A stretch of DNA of 38,656 bases, from assembly GCA_005880615.1 (NCBI GenBank), contig VBID01000123.1:1-38656 (forward strand), given 5' to 3'. Positions within the stretch are counted from its first letter, which is position 1; every line of letters starts with the position of its first letter. The translations under genes and the position numbers were made by a program. Source of the DNA: Chloroflexota bacterium (GTDB lineage Bacteria > Chloroflexota > Dormibacteria > CF-121). The notes below the pieces were generated by a model, which worked only from the letters and a program-made list of their open reading frames with translations, did not search any database and was not told where the DNA came from. Below are positions 14,348 to 22,971 of the stretch, in pieces.

Positions 14348-15075
14348 GCGAGCTGGTTCGGCTGACTGACGTCACCAAGGTCTATCAGGGCGGCCTCACC
14401 GGCGCCCTCAACGGGATTTCCGTCTCCATCGAGAAGGGCGAGTTCACCGCGATCATGGGGCCCTCGGGCAGCGGCAAGTCCACCATGCTCAACCTCGTCG
14501 CGGGCCTGGATCGCCCGACGTCGGGCACCATCGCAGTGGGCGGCACAGACCTCGGCAAGCTCGGTGAGGCGGGGCTGGCCAGGTTCCGGCGCGACCATAT
14601 CGGCTTTGTGTTCCAGTTCTTCTACCTGCTCCCCAACCTCACCGCGCTGGAGAACATCCTCATCCCGGCCCAGCTCATGGGCAACGTCGCGACAGCGCGT
14701 GCCGCCGAGCTGCTCGACCAGCTCGGCATCACAGACGTCGCGGACCGCTATCCGGCGCGACTCAGCGGCGGCCAGCAGCAGCGCGTGGCAGTCGCGCGCG
14801 CTCTGATCAACAATCCCATGCTTCTGCTCGCCGACGAGCCGACCGGCGCGCTGGACACGCACACCGGCGAGCAGGTGATGGAGCTCCTTGCCGGGCTGCA
14901 CCGCCAAGGGCAGACGATCCTGCTCGTCACCCACGACGCCAAGCTCGCGACGCGACATGCGGCGCGGGTGATCAGCGTGATGGACGGCAAAATCGTTGAC
15001 GACGCGCGGCTGGAGAGCCCGGAGCGGGCTCCCTCAGACGTGATCCGCGTGCGAACCGAGGAGGTGTCCCGATGA
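14344..15075 (+). CDS. ABC transporter ATP-binding protein (MacB/LolD type)
   Basis: This is the ATPase subunit of an exporter-type ABC system. The 243 residues contain Walker [10 protein letters not shown] (39-47), a Q-loop [17 protein letters not shown], the signature [15 protein letters not shown], Walker [13 protein letters not shown] and the H-loop [11 protein letters not shown]. The sequence is closest in pattern to the MacB/LolD/FtsE class that works with FtsX-type permeases. The ATG at 14344 overlaps the padR stop (ATGA), and its own stop overlaps the permease ATG in the same way, so the genes are translationally coupled. Confidence 0.94.
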   Translation: MSELVRLTDVTKVYQGGLTGALNGISVSIEKGEFTAIMGPSGSGKSTMLNLVAGLDRPTSGTIAVGGTDLGKLGEAGLARFRRDHIGFVFQFFYLLPNLTALENILIPAQLMGNVATARAAELLDQLGITDVADRYPARLSGGQQQRVAVARALINNPMLLLADEPTGALDTHTGEQVMELLAGLHRQGQTILLVTHDAKLATRHAARVISVMDGKIVDDARLESPERAPSDVIRVRTEEVSR

Positions 15076-17393
15076 CCGCCGTCCTCGTCAAAGCGCTAGC
15101 CGACCTTCGTCGGCGGCGTCTGCAGGCGGCCGTGATCTTCCTGACCGTTCTGTTCTCCATAGCCGCGGGGACGATGGCAACGACTTTGATGTCCCAGACG
15201 CGGGACCCTTACCAGGCCGCATTCGAGAAGCAAAAGGGCGCCCACCTGCAGGTGGCATTCAAGGCGAGCACGGATCCACGGCTGCTGGGAAATACGCCCG
15301 CGATCATCGGCGCCTCGGCGTCCGGCGGTCCATACCCCGCGAGCTATATCCAGTTCCGGTTTGGCGACCGAAAGTTCTATATGGACGCGCTAGGTCGCGA
15401 CAATTCTGGTGGCTCGGTTGAGGTCCTCCACGTCACATCGGGGCGATGGCCGATTGCCAACGACGAGATTGTCCTGACCAGGTCCTTCTCTGAGCTGAAC
15501 AAGATCTCCGTGGGCGACCGCGTGAAGGTCACCAGCGTCGCGCAAACTCCGACGCTGACCGTCGTCGGCGAGGTGGTCGACATCGACGAGGGCAGCGCTG
15601 ACCTGAGCAGCCAGCGCGCGTGGGTGCTGCCGGCCGCGGTGCAGGCCCTTGCCACCCCTGACTCGACCTTCTACATGATGGATTACCGCTTCGCCACCGA
15701 CCCGACGAGCGACCAGCTGCAGGCTTCCCTCGACCGGTTGAAGGCAAGCCTCCCGCCGGGAAGCATCGGCGGGTCTCAGAACTACATCCTGATCCGAAGC
15801 GTCTTCAACATCACCAACCAGATCCTCACCAGCGTGTTGGTTGCGTTCAGCGTATTTGCGCTCGCGGCGACGGTCGCGATCGTGGCCACGCTCGTGACAG
15901 GAATCGTGATTTCCGCTTACCGCGAGATCGGGATCATGAAAGCCATCGGGTTCACGCCAAACGAGGTCGTCGGCGTCTTCGCCCTCCAGATCATCATTCC
16001 GGCTTTGGCTGCATGCCTGGTGGGCATACCCGTGGGGACGCTCGCCAGCCAGCCGCTGCTGGCGAACAGCTCCCACGCTCTTGGGCTGGCATATGTGCCC
16101 AGCTTCTCGATCGGGCTGGACCTGCTCTTCCTGGCGGGTGGACTCCTCGTAGTGACGATTGCCGCGACGCTGCCCGCCCTGCGGGCCGGGCTGCTCAAGC
16201 CGATCGCTGCGATCACCAAGGCTTCCGCGCCTCGCGGCGCCGGCGGGCGTCTGCTGCGGCAGGCCGCCGCAGCCGCACGGCTTCCACGGCCTGTGGTCCT
16301 TGGCATCGGCGACGCGTTCGCCCGGCCCCTTCGCGCGATCCTGACGCTGGTCACAGTTCTACTGGGTGTGGCGACCGTGGTCGTTGCGGTAGGGCTGCCG
16401 CGAAGCTTCGAGCTGATCAACAACAGCGAGACCGGCGCGGGCAATTACCAGGTCGTGGTAACCCGCACCAGCGCTTATTCCGATGCGGACGTGATGAGGG
16501 TCCTTAATTCGCAGCCCGAGACCGCCCGCGTCGTTGCAGTGGGTGGTCAGAACGTGGTCGTCCCGGGTGTTGGCGATCCTGTGAACACACAGTTGTTCCG
16601 CGGCGAATCATCGCGGATTGGCTACATGGTCATTGCGGGACGCTGGTTCTCAGCGCCGGGCGAGGTCCTCGCTCCGGCAGGTTTGCTTCACGACGCGCAC
16701 CTCAAAATCGGCGACAACTTCACGGGTGCCGCCAACGGCCAGCCACTGCAGCTCCGGGTGGTCGGAGAGACATACGACATCAACAACCTGGGTCATTCGC
16801 TGTTCATGGACCTGGCGACCATGGATTCTGTCAAGCCGGCCGTCGAACCGTTCCGCTACGCAGTCACGCTCACTCCCGGCTCCGACGTGTCCGCCTATGT
16901 ACGCCGGGTCGCAGCGACGCAGCCAGATCTTCTGGATGTTCGACAGAGCGACACCTCGATCATCGCGCCGGTCAAGATCATCGACCTGGTGCTGCTCATC
17001 CTCGCGGGGGTGCTGGCGCTGATCGGGGTCGGCGGTGTGTTCAACACCCTGCTCCTCAACACGCGAGAGCGGATCAAAGATACGGCCACTCTGAAGGCAT
17101 TGGGCATGAGCCCTCGTCAGGTGATCGTCATGGTGGGTGCTTCGGCCGCGCTGCTTGCGTTGGTGGGGGGGTTGGTGGCCATGCCTGTGGGCCTGGCGCT
17201 ACATCACGCTCTGAACGACGTGATCAGCAGCTCGGCCGGCAACGACACCCCGCCCGCCGCCTATGGGGTGTTCAGCCCGCTCGAGCTCGTTCTGACACCG
17301 CTGCTCGGTGTTGTGGTCGCGATCGCCGCAGCCTTGATCCCGGGCCGCTGGGCGGCGCGCACCAACGTCGTCGAGGTCCTGCACGCGGAATGA
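15072..17393 (+). CDS. ABC transporter permease, FtsX family
   Basis: This is the membrane subunit partner of the preceding ATPase, 773 residues. An N-terminal span (about 15-38) is followed by a large extracytoplasmic MacB-like domain (about 45-245) and then three spans of a first FtsX domain, with the EIGIMKAIGFTPNEVVGVFALQ motif. A short linker precedes a second half of the same plan, with a span near 430, another extracytoplasmic domain and a second FtsX domain (KDTATLKALGMSPRQVIVMVG). This duplicated layout is typical of export or mechanotransmission systems for lipids, peptides or drugs. The substrate is unknown. ATGA junctions link it to both neighbours. Confidence 0.92.
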   Translation: MTAVLVKALADLRRRRLQAAVIFLTVLFSIAAGTMATTLMSQTRDPYQAAFEKQKGAHLQVAFKASTDPRLLGNTPAIIGASASGGPYPASYIQFRFGDRKFYMDALGRDNSGGSVEVLHVTSGRWPIANDEIVLTRSFSELNKISVGDRVKVTSVAQTPTLTVVGEVVDIDEGSADLSSQRAWVLPAAVQALATPDSTFYMMDYRFATDPTSDQLQASLDRLKASLPPGSIGGSQNYILIRSVFNITNQILTSVLVAFSVFALAATVAIVATLVTGIVISAYREIGIMKAIGFTPNEVVGVFALQIIIPALAACLVGIPVGTLASQPLLANSSHALGLAYVPSFSIGLDLLFLAGGLLVVTIAATLPALRAGLLKPIAAITKASAPRGAGGRLLRQAAAAARLPRPVVLGIGDAFARPLRAILTLVTVLLGVATVVVAVGLPRSFELINNSETGAGNYQVVVTRTSAYSDADVMRVLNSQPETARVVAVGGQNVVVPGVGDPVNTQLFRGESSRIGYMVIAGRWFSAPGEVLAPAGLLHDAHLKIGDNFTGAANGQPLQLRVVGETYDINNLGHSLFMDLATMDSVKPAVEPFRYAVTLTPGSDVSAYVRRVAATQPDLLDVRQSDTSIIAPVKIIDLVLLILAGVLALIGVGGVFNTLLLNTRERIKDTATLKALGMSPRQVIVMVGASAALLALVGGLVAMPVGLALHHALNDVISSSAGNDTPPAAYGVFSPLELVLTPLLGVVVAIAAALIPGRWAARTNVVEVLHAE

Positions 17394-18373
17394 GAGCGGT
17401 TGTCTATGACAGGTACGGGCCGCCAGAAGTGCTACGCGTCGAAGACGTCGAGCGTCCGGTGCCAAAAGAAGACGAGGTCCTGGTCAAGATCCACGCCACG
17501 ACGGTCAACCGGTTGGACGTCCACACTCGGGAAGCCAACGTGAAGTCTGGGCTCGCCGTCTCATTCCTTAGCCGCCTCGTCTCGGGCCTCCGCCGGCCGA
17601 GGCAGCAGATCCTCGGCAGCGAGTTTGCCGGAGAGGTGGTTGCGGTTGGCGCCGGCGTGACCGGGTTCGCGGTCGGTAACCATATCTTTGGCACAACGGG
17701 AATTAGATTCGGAGCACACGCCGAATTCCTCTGCGTGCCGGAGAGCGCCCGGATCGCGTCCATGCCAACCGGCATAAGCTTCGAACAGGCTGCGCCCCTC
17801 TGCGACGGAGCACTCAATGCCCTGACGTGTCTGAAACAAGCAGATCTCCGGAAGGGGCGCAGGATCCTCATCTTCGGCGCGTCGGGGGCAATCGGCACCG
17901 CCGGAGTACAGCTGGCCAGGTACTTCGGCGCGGACGTCACCGGCGTGTGCAATACCAAGAACCTGGAACTCGTGCGATCGCTCGGGGCCGACCGGGTCAT
18001 CGACTACACGCAGGAAGACTTCACGAAGAACAGTCAAACGTACGACGTCATCTTCGATGCGGTCGGCAAGCACTCGTTCAAGCGGTGCAAAGGCTCACTG
18101 AATCAGGGCGGCCTATACCTGGCCACCGACGGGTTCCGGAATCTTTTCCTGGCGCTATGGACCGCGCGGTTCGGAGACAAGAAAGTGGTCTTCCAGATAC
18201 CACCTCGACAAACGAAGCAGGACGTCCTCTTCCTCAAGGAGCTCGTCGAGGCCAGGAGATTCCGGGCGGTCATCGACCGCGCCTACCCGCTGGAGCAAGT
18301 GGTCGACGCGACCAGGTACGTGGAAACGGAGCAGAAGACTGGGAACGTCGTCCTCACCGTGAGCCGCGCGTAG
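17390..18373 (+). CDS. NAD(P)-dependent zinc-free medium-chain alcohol dehydrogenase/quinone reductase
   Basis: This 327-residue protein has a GroES-like N-terminal domain (MRAVVYDRYGPPEVLRVEDVE, then GSEFAGEVVAVGAGVTGFAVGN) and a Rossmann domain (ILIFGASGAIGTAGVQLARYFGADVTGVC). It lacks the catalytic and structural zinc cysteines, as in quinone oxidoreductases and enoyl reductases of the MDR superfamily. It probably reduces an alpha,beta-unsaturated carbonyl or quinone with NADPH. The start overlaps the permease stop (ATGA), making it the last gene of the PadR operon and suggesting that the pump and the reductase respond to the same toxic compound. Confidence 0.9.
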   Translation: MRAVVYDRYGPPEVLRVEDVERPVPKEDEVLVKIHATTVNRLDVHTREANVKSGLAVSFLSRLVSGLRRPRQQILGSEFAGEVVAVGAGVTGFAVGNHIFGTTGIRFGAHAEFLCVPESARIASMPTGISFEQAAPLCDGALNALTCLKQADLRKGRRILIFGASGAIGTAGVQLARYFGADVTGVCNTKNLELVRSLGADRVIDYTQEDFTKNSQTYDVIFDAVGKHSFKRCKGSLNQGGLYLATDGFRNLFLALWTARFGDKKVVFQIPPRQTKQDVLFLKELVEARRFRAVIDRAYPLEQVVDATRYVETEQKTGNVVLTVSRA

Positions 18374-18444
18374 CGGCTTGCAGGTGGTGTCGTCGTAACA
18401 CTGCCTCGTCCGATGCGTGGATCCCGGCTAAGGTAGAAAGCGCG

Positions 18445-19050
18445 ATGGATCGAGGCAGGTTGGAGGCGTTTAGCGATGGCGTGTTTGCGGTGGCCATCAC
18501 GCTGCTGGCACTGAACCTGGCGGTCGGCGGACCCGGCCACGGTCCCCTGCTGGAGTAGCTCGGTCAGCACTGGCCGACATTCATCGCCTACCTGATCAGC
18601 TTCTTCACCATCGGCATCATCTGGGTCAACCACCACGCGCTGATGACGAACATCCGCGTCGTCGACCGGACGCTGCTCTTCCTCAATCTCCTGCTCCTCC
18701 TCTTTGTGGTCGTCATCCCCTTCGCCACGGCCACCATAGCGGAATACCTCACCAGTGGCGGCTCGGATGCGCACATCGCCATGGCACTGTATGCCCTGGT
18801 GTTCGAAGGCATGTCGCTCGCATTTTGCTTCATTTTCGGGTGGTCCCTGGGAGAGGGCCGGTCGCATCGGCCGGTGCCCAGGGAGCGAAGAGGCCGTGCC
18901 TGGCTCCAGTTCGGGGTCGGCCTGCTGGTCTACCTGGTGGCAACCGGCGTGGCCTTTGTCAACGCCCCGGCGGCGCTGGCCATCATCGGGCTGGTGGCCG
19001 TCTATTACATGGTCGATCCACGGCCGGCCGCGGTTCGCAGAGCCGACTAG
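18445..19050 (+). pseudogene. TMEM175/DUF1211 potassium channel-like gene with in-frame amber
   Basis: The reading frame begins MDRGRLEAFSDGVFAVAITLL, containing the FSD motif that lines the pore of TMEM175-type K+ channels. It then meets TAG at 18556-18558 and continues in the same frame as LGQHWPTFIAYLISFFTIGIIW to a normal end at 19050, about 201 codons in total. A single CAG to TAG change would explain it, since Gln is common at that place. The remainder keeps five further hydrophobic spans and no frameshift, so the mutation is recent, or is a sequencing error, or the codon is read through. Re-initiation at ATG 18643 would give only the C-terminal part. Confidence 0.8.
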
Positions 19051-19131
19051 GTCTTTGATCGGTGAGTTGTCGAAGGTGCTTGCCCCCAAGAGCCCGTCGA
19101 TTGGTGCAGTCCTAGGCTTCGCCGAGACCCC

Positions 19132-19161
19132 CTCCCTACCCTCCCCGCAAGGGGGAGGGAG
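19132..19161 (+). terminator. C-rich/G-rich hairpin, dispersed repeat copy A
   Basis: CTCCC-TACC-CTCCCC, loop GCAA, then GGGGGAGGGAG form a strong GC hairpin downstream of the DUF1211 gene. The same element occurs in inverted orientation at 26645-26680. It may be a terminator or a dispersed palindromic repeat. Confidence 0.45.
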
Positions 19162-19176
19162 AGACTTAGTGGGCTG

Positions 19177-19192
19177 AGCCCGGATCCGGGCT
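19177..19192. repeat. 16-base palindrome AGCCCGGATCCGGGCT
   Basis: A perfect palindrome whose half matches the outer end of the terminal inverted repeats at 34597 and 34675. It reads like the two element ends joined back to back and may be a fully deleted relic of that family. Confidence 0.45.
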
Positions 19193-19202
19193 TTAGACTC
19201 AG

Positions 19203-19367
19203 GTGGTGGCCGGGGAGCTTCTCATCGTGATCGTCCTCGGGCTGGGCATCGGCCTCCTGCTCTATTGGGGTTCACGCCTGCCGCCCACCCGGCCTCGGCC
19301 GGGAAGCCGGCATCGGGGTGAAACGCTGATGGACGTCCACCGCCGGCTGCGACGGCCGCGGAAATAG
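19203..19367 (+). CDS. Small single-span membrane protein, 54 residues
   Basis: Two adjacent GTG codons (19203, 19206) open a 54-residue frame: a short N-terminus, one hydrophobic span (about residues 5-21, ELLIVIVLGLGIGLLLYW), then a basic tail rich in Arg and Pro (GSRLPPTRPRPGSRH...RRLRRPRK). The arrangement of a short exposed N-terminus, a span and the phrase WGSRLPP faintly recalls TatA/TatE (FGxKRLPEL), but the amphipathic helix is replaced by Arg/Pro sequence. It ends 14 bases before the next gene and could share its transcript. It is supported only by the span and its position. Confidence 0.4.
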   Translation: MVAGELLIVIVLGLGIGLLLYWGSRLPPTRPRPGSRHRGETLMDVHRRLRRPRK

Positions 19368-19381
19368 CCGAGGCCCAACCG

Positions 19382-19744
19382 ATGAAGAAGTCCGTCCGGG
19401 CCCGCCGGAAGCAGCCTGACGCCGTCTCCTCGGTGGAGCCCCGATTCCAAGCGGTGGTCGATGCCTTCGCCAGGGACCGCCAAGTGACGCGTGGCGGCAG
19501 GGGATTCGGTTCGACGGGCCTCAAGGTGAACGGCAAACTGTTCGCCCTGGTCTCGGACCGGACCGGGCAGTTCGTAGCCAAGCTTCCTAAAGCGCGCGTC
19601 GACGAGTTGGTGCGCGCCAAGAAGGGTGAGCCCTTCGATCCCGGGCATGGTCGGTTGATGAAGGAGTGGATTGCCCTTTTCCCGGGCCAGGAGGACTGGA
19701 CCGCCCTGGCCCGGGAAGCCTACCGGTTTGTGAAGCCGGCGTAA
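19382..19744 (+). CDS. TfoX/YjbR-like small protein
   Basis: The 120-residue protein has a basic N-terminus (MKKSVRARRKQ) and then a compact alpha/beta domain. The core GFGSTGLKVNGKLFALVSDRTGQFVAKLPKARVDELV and the end FDPGHGRLMKEWIALFP...WTALAREAYRFV are typical of small proteins related to the TfoX N-terminal or MmcQ/YjbR folds. No enzymatic role is known. It stands between the 54-residue membrane protein and a convergent LuxR-type gene. Confidence 0.6.
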   Translation: MKKSVRARRKQPDAVSSVEPRFQAVVDAFARDRQVTRGGRGFGSTGLKVNGKLFALVSDRTGQFVAKLPKARVDELVRAKKGEPFDPGHGRLMKEWIALFPGQEDWTALAREAYRFVKPA

Positions 19745-19758
19745 GGACGAATCTGTAG

Positions 19759-19971
19759 CTATACGAACCCGTTCTGGACGGCGTATCTGGTGGCGGCGGA
19801 TCGCGACTTGATACCGAGCTTGGCGTAGATCGACCGAAGGTGGGCATCGACCGTGCGACCGCTGACGCCCAGGGTGCCGGCAGCCTCCCGGTTGGTCAGG
19901 CCAGCCGCCACCAGCTTCAGGACCTCCTGCTCTCGGCCCGTGAGCCCGCTATGCCGGGTTCTGGGACTCAC
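19759..19971 (-). CDS. Solo LuxR-type helix-turn-helix protein
   Basis: These 70 residues are essentially only a GerE/LuxR DNA-binding domain: LTGREQEVLKLVAAGLTNREAAGTLGVSGRTVDAHLRSIYAKLGIKSRSAATRYAVQNG. The invariant Glu, the Val-x-x-H and the recognition helix are intact. No receiver or sensor domain precedes it. It starts at GTG 19971 and no upstream in-frame extension looks real, so it is either a genuine solo regulator or a remnant of a larger one. It is divergent from the MEDS-domain gene, 120 bases away, so the two regulators may share a control region. Confidence 0.8.
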   Translation of the reverse strand: MSPRTRHSGLTGREQEVLKLVAAGLTNREAAGTLGVSGRTVDAHLRSIYAKLGIKSRSAATRYAVQNGFV

Positions 19972-20091
19972 CCGGGCAGGTGACGGTTAGTAGCCCCATT
20001 GCGCGTGCCGTGGCGACTGACTAGAATCCGTTTAGGAGCCAAACGTGTCATTGGTGTGCAGTAATAATCATAGCAGTCACCTGAGCTGGCC

Positions 20092-20838
20092 TTGAGCGGT
20101 CGAGTCCTAACGACGCGAGAAGCGGCCCGGTTTCTGCAGGTCAGCGAGGCATCCATTCGTCGCTGGACCAACCAGGGTCTGCTGCCGGCCAGCCGAATCG
20201 GCCACCGCCGCGCCCGGCGCTTCACGGAGCAGGACCTCCAGCGTTTTATGGGGACCACCCCCGCCGCGCCGGGGGCCGCCACGCGAGTGGCAGAGCCCGA
20301 GGTCATCACCATGAAGGGAATGCAAGTTCCCCTGGGCAGCCACCTGGCGAGCCTCTATGGCACCGACGCAGGGCGGCTCGGCCTGGCGGTCCAGTTCCTT
20401 CGGGAGGGCCTCCTGGCCGGGCAAACTTGCATGCTCTATGCGGATGCCGAATCGCGAGCGGAGTACCTGCACGCGTTGGCCAGCGAGGGCGTGGACGTCG
20501 ACGCCGCGGCCGGCAGCGGCCTGCTGGCGTTCCCGCCGGTCAAGCCCGGCTCAGCCAAGCAATGGGTTGCCTCGTTCGAGCGATTCGTCGCCGATGCCAC
20601 CCGGGACCGGCCGGGGCCGATCCGTTTCCTGGGCGACACCATCACTGGTCTGGCCAGTGTCAAGTCGGCGGTCGAGCTCCTCACGCTGGAGCAGCAGCTG
20701 TCCGCCATCGTCCGGAGACTGCCGATGGTGATGCTCTGCCCGTACGACGTGCGAGCCTTTGATGGCCCAACGCTGCTCGAAGGCCTGAAGCTGCACTTCG
20801 ATACGTTTGACCACCGGTTCGGCTACTTCTTGAGCTAG
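20092..20838 (+). CDS. Helix-turn-helix plus MEDS (DcmR-type) sensor protein
   Basis: Residues 1-52 form an excisionase/MerR-like winged helix (LTTREAARFLQVSEASIRRWTNQGLLPASRIGHRRARRFTEQDLQRFM). Residues about 78-248 match the MEDS sensory domain found in DcmR and in archaeal/bacterial signalling proteins: LGSHLASLYGTDAGRLGLAVQFLREGL, then CMLYADAESRAEYL, then MLCPYDVRAFDG. MEDS domains look like inactive relatives of the KaiC/RecA fold and are thought to bind small ligands. The start is TTG 20092. The stop shares a CTAG palindrome with the convergent OsmC stop. It probably regulates neighbouring stress genes; its target is unknown. Confidence 0.82.
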   Translation: MSGRVLTTREAARFLQVSEASIRRWTNQGLLPASRIGHRRARRFTEQDLQRFMGTTPAAPGAATRVAEPEVITMKGMQVPLGSHLASLYGTDAGRLGLAVQFLREGLLAGQTCMLYADAESRAEYLHALASEGVDVDAAAGSGLLAFPPVKPGSAKQWVASFERFVADATRDRPGPIRFLGDTITGLASVKSAVELLTLEQQLSAIVRRLPMVMLCPYDVRAFDGPTLLEGLKLHFDTFDHRFGYFLS

Positions 20839-21431
20839 GGCGCGCCCGCGTCGAACAGTCTGGCGGGCGGACCGGGTGGATCGGTCTCGACGTCAGGGGT
20901 CTTCAGCTCGAAGGTGGACTCTACGGGGACGCCTCCCCGCAGCGTGTTCAGCACCACGCAATACTTCTCGGCGCTCTTCAAAAGCCGGCCGGCGCGCTCG
21001 CCGCCGACGTCGCCACGAACCGCCACCGTCGTCCGGCAGCGGATGCCCGTCAAGCCGATGGGGAAATCGCCGATGGCCAGGGTGCCCCGTGCATCCCAGT
21101 CGCCCTCAATCGTGACGTGCAGAGACTCTAAGTCGATTCCCAGGTTGGCGGCGACCATGCGGAGGGTGGTTTCCTGACAGGCCGCCAGCGCCCCCAGGAG
21201 GAGATCGCCCGAGCAGGGAACGTCGCCCGCACCGCCCACGGCTGGGTGCGCGCCCGACTGCCAGCGCACCGCCGGCGTCGCCATCGGCGTCACCGCGCAG
21301 TGCAGGGGATCACTTAGGTCGCTGGTGGCGCTCTCCACCTCGAGCTTGATCAAGGCCGACTGCGGATGCTGGCGGTAGCCCTCGCGGATCGGACTCTGGC
21401 GGGCTCGGATATCGACCTTGCTTGCCGGCAT
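20835..21431 (-). CDS. OsmC/Ohr family peroxiredoxin-like protein
   Basis: This 198-residue member of the OsmC family consists of thiol peroxidases that reduce organic hydroperoxides. The two catalytic cysteines are visible: C85 in LAACQETTLRM and C158 in EKYCVVLNTLR. Both sit at the family's usual positions, and the N-terminal extension is common in the longer OsmC branch. ATG 21431 is supported by a perfect SD AGGAGGGAGG upstream; the longer frame upstream is not needed. It converges on the MEDS gene with a four-base overlap. Confidence 0.88.
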   Translation of the reverse strand: MPASKVDIRARQSPIREGYRQHPQSALIKLEVESATSDLSDPLHCAVTPMATPAVRWQSGAHPAVGGAGDVPCSGDLLLGALAACQETTLRMVAANLGIDLESLHVTIEGDWDARGTLAIGDFPIGLTGIRCRTTVAVRGDVGGERAGRLLKSAEKYCVVLNTLRGGVPVESTFELKTPDVETDPPGPPARLFDAGAP

Positions 21432-21594
21432 GCGGCCTCCCTCCTGGCTCGTTCTGCTGCGCAGTGTAGCGAGCCGCGGCTTTGGCCGGTGCTCCCTAGA
21501 ACGGACCACCGGCAAAATTCTTAACGCCATCTCATGGCCCTTTCATGCCGGGCTGGTGCAATGGAGCCAACCCCGAATGGAGGAGTGAGGACCC

Positions 21595-22248
21595 ATGAAA
21601 TTCAAGCGCTGGATGGCCCTGCCGGTGGCTGGCATCGCCGCGCTCGCCATTGGGGTGGCCGCCGTGAACGCCGCCACCTCCTCGCCGGGGACGGGGACGG
21701 GCTCGAAATATGCCCAGGTATTCGTCAACAAACTGGCCGCGATCCTACATTTGAGTCCGACCCAAACTCAGAGCGACCTGAAGCAAGCGGAACTGCAGAC
21801 CATCGACCAGATGGCCAAGGATGGCAAGATCACCCAGGCGCAAGCGGACGCGCTCAAGAGTCGCCTCAACGCCGGCCAGGGCTTTGGATTCGGCTTTCCC
21901 TTCCGCCATGGCGGTGGCTTTGCCAACCGCACCCTCTTCCGCGACCTTCGCACGGCCGAGCTCAACGCGGTGGCCGGGGCGCTCCATCTCACCCCGGCTG
22001 ACCTGCAAAGCCAGCTGCGGTCGGGCAAGACCCTGAGCGACCTGGAGCAGTCCACGGGCGTGACCGACAGCGCCGTCAGGGCCGCCGAACGCAGCGCGGC
22101 GAAGGGCGTCCTGGACGTTGCCGTCAAGGCGGGTACCATCACCCAGGCCCAGGCGGATGCGATTCTGTCGCGGACCGACCTGGGCGGCGGTCTCCACCTG
22201 GGGCTGGGTCGCCTCTCGCAGTCGCCGGAGCCGCAGCCGGCCATTTAG
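21595..22248 (+). CDS. Secreted helical repeat protein, unknown
   Basis: This 217-residue protein has a signal peptide or membrane anchor at residues 5-25 (WMALPVAGIAALAIGVAAVNAA). The mature part contains two related helical modules. Each has an FVNKLAAILHLSPTQTQSDLKQA / LNAVAGALHLTPADLQSQLRSG type helix pair and then a KITQAQADAL / TITQAQADAI helix, separated by a Gly/Phe-rich linker (GFGFGFPFRHGGG). Proteins of this layout are common and uncharacterised in Chloroflexota and Actinomycetota. The ATG follows GGAGGAGTGAGG, a good SD. Confidence 0.7.
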   Translation: MKFKRWMALPVAGIAALAIGVAAVNAATSSPGTGTGSKYAQVFVNKLAAILHLSPTQTQSDLKQAELQTIDQMAKDGKITQAQADALKSRLNAGQGFGFGFPFRHGGGFANRTLFRDLRTAELNAVAGALHLTPADLQSQLRSGKTLSDLEQSTGVTDSAVRAAERSAAKGVLDVAVKAGTITQAQADAILSRTDLGGGLHLGLGRLSQSPEPQPAI

Positions 22249-22302
22249 TCCGTCATCCGGTGGGCAACTCCCGGGGAGGTACCGGCACCGTAGGATAGGC
22301 CC

Positions 22303-22971
22303 GTGAACCTGGTGCTGCTTGGTCCGCCCGGGTCCGGGAAGGGTACCCAGGCCGGCCAGTTGAGTGCGGCCTATCGAGCACCGGCCATCGCGACCGGCGA
22401 CATCCTGAGGGCGCAACGGGAGGCTGGGACGACCCTCGGCTTGGAGGTTCGACGCTATATGGATAGCGGTGAATTGGTTCCCGATGCCCTGGTGATCGAT
22501 CTCATCCGCCACCGCCTGCACGAACCGGACACCGAGCACGGGTTCATCCTGGATGGCTTTCCCCGGACGGTCGCCCAGGCCCAGGTCCTCGACCAGATGC
22601 TAGCCGAGCTGCAGGAGCCGATCGACCGGGTGCTCTACCTGCAGATCGGCCGGGATGCGCTCATGAACCGGCTCGGCCACCGTTACCTGTGCCCCACCTG
22701 TGGCTCCGTTTACAGCCTCTCGGCGGAGGAGGCCCGCGGTCCGCGGACGTGTACGCGAGACGGCGCCCCACTCACCCAGCGCAGCGACGACCGGCCAGAC
22801 ATCATCGCCCACCGCATCGACGTCTTTCTTCAGCAGACGGCTCCGCTGATCGACTATTACCGGGGCCAGGGCAAGCTCCTGCTCATCGACGCCGACCGGA
22901 CGCCGGCGGAGGTGTCCGTGGCGATGACCCGCGTGCTGAGCTCGAACTCGAGCGTCAACTCCATGGCGTGA
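22303..22971 (+). CDS. adk: Adenylate kinase with zinc LID
   Basis: This enzyme converts ATP and AMP to two ADP in the cytoplasm. It is 222 residues, with the P-loop GPPGSGKGTQ (7-16), the AMP-binding TGDILR and GFPRTVAQAQ segments, and a long LID that keeps the zinc set C130, C133, C150 and D153 (CPTC...CTRD), as in many Gram-positive and high-GC enzymes. RSDDRPDI follows. The GTG start is six bases behind a TAGGAT -10 box with no SD, suggesting a leaderless transcript. Its stop overlaps the start of the oxidoreductase (GTGA). Confidence 0.95.
   Translation: MNLVLLGPPGSGKGTQAGQLSAAYRAPAIATGDILRAQREAGTTLGLEVRRYMDSGELVPDALVIDLIRHRLHEPDTEHGFILDGFPRTVAQAQVLDQMLAELQEPIDRVLYLQIGRDALMNRLGHRYLCPTCGSVYSLSAEEARGPRTCTRDGAPLTQRSDDRPDIIAHRIDVFLQQTAPLIDYYRGQGKLLLIDADRTPAEVSVAMTRVLSSNSSVNSMA

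Noticed and set aside
18556-18558. Amber codon recoding (pyrrolysine or suppressor)
   Set aside because: TAG ends several intact genes in the window (for example infA, MEDS, zinc ribbon) and no suppressor tRNA is seen. A simple nonsense mutation or error is more likely.
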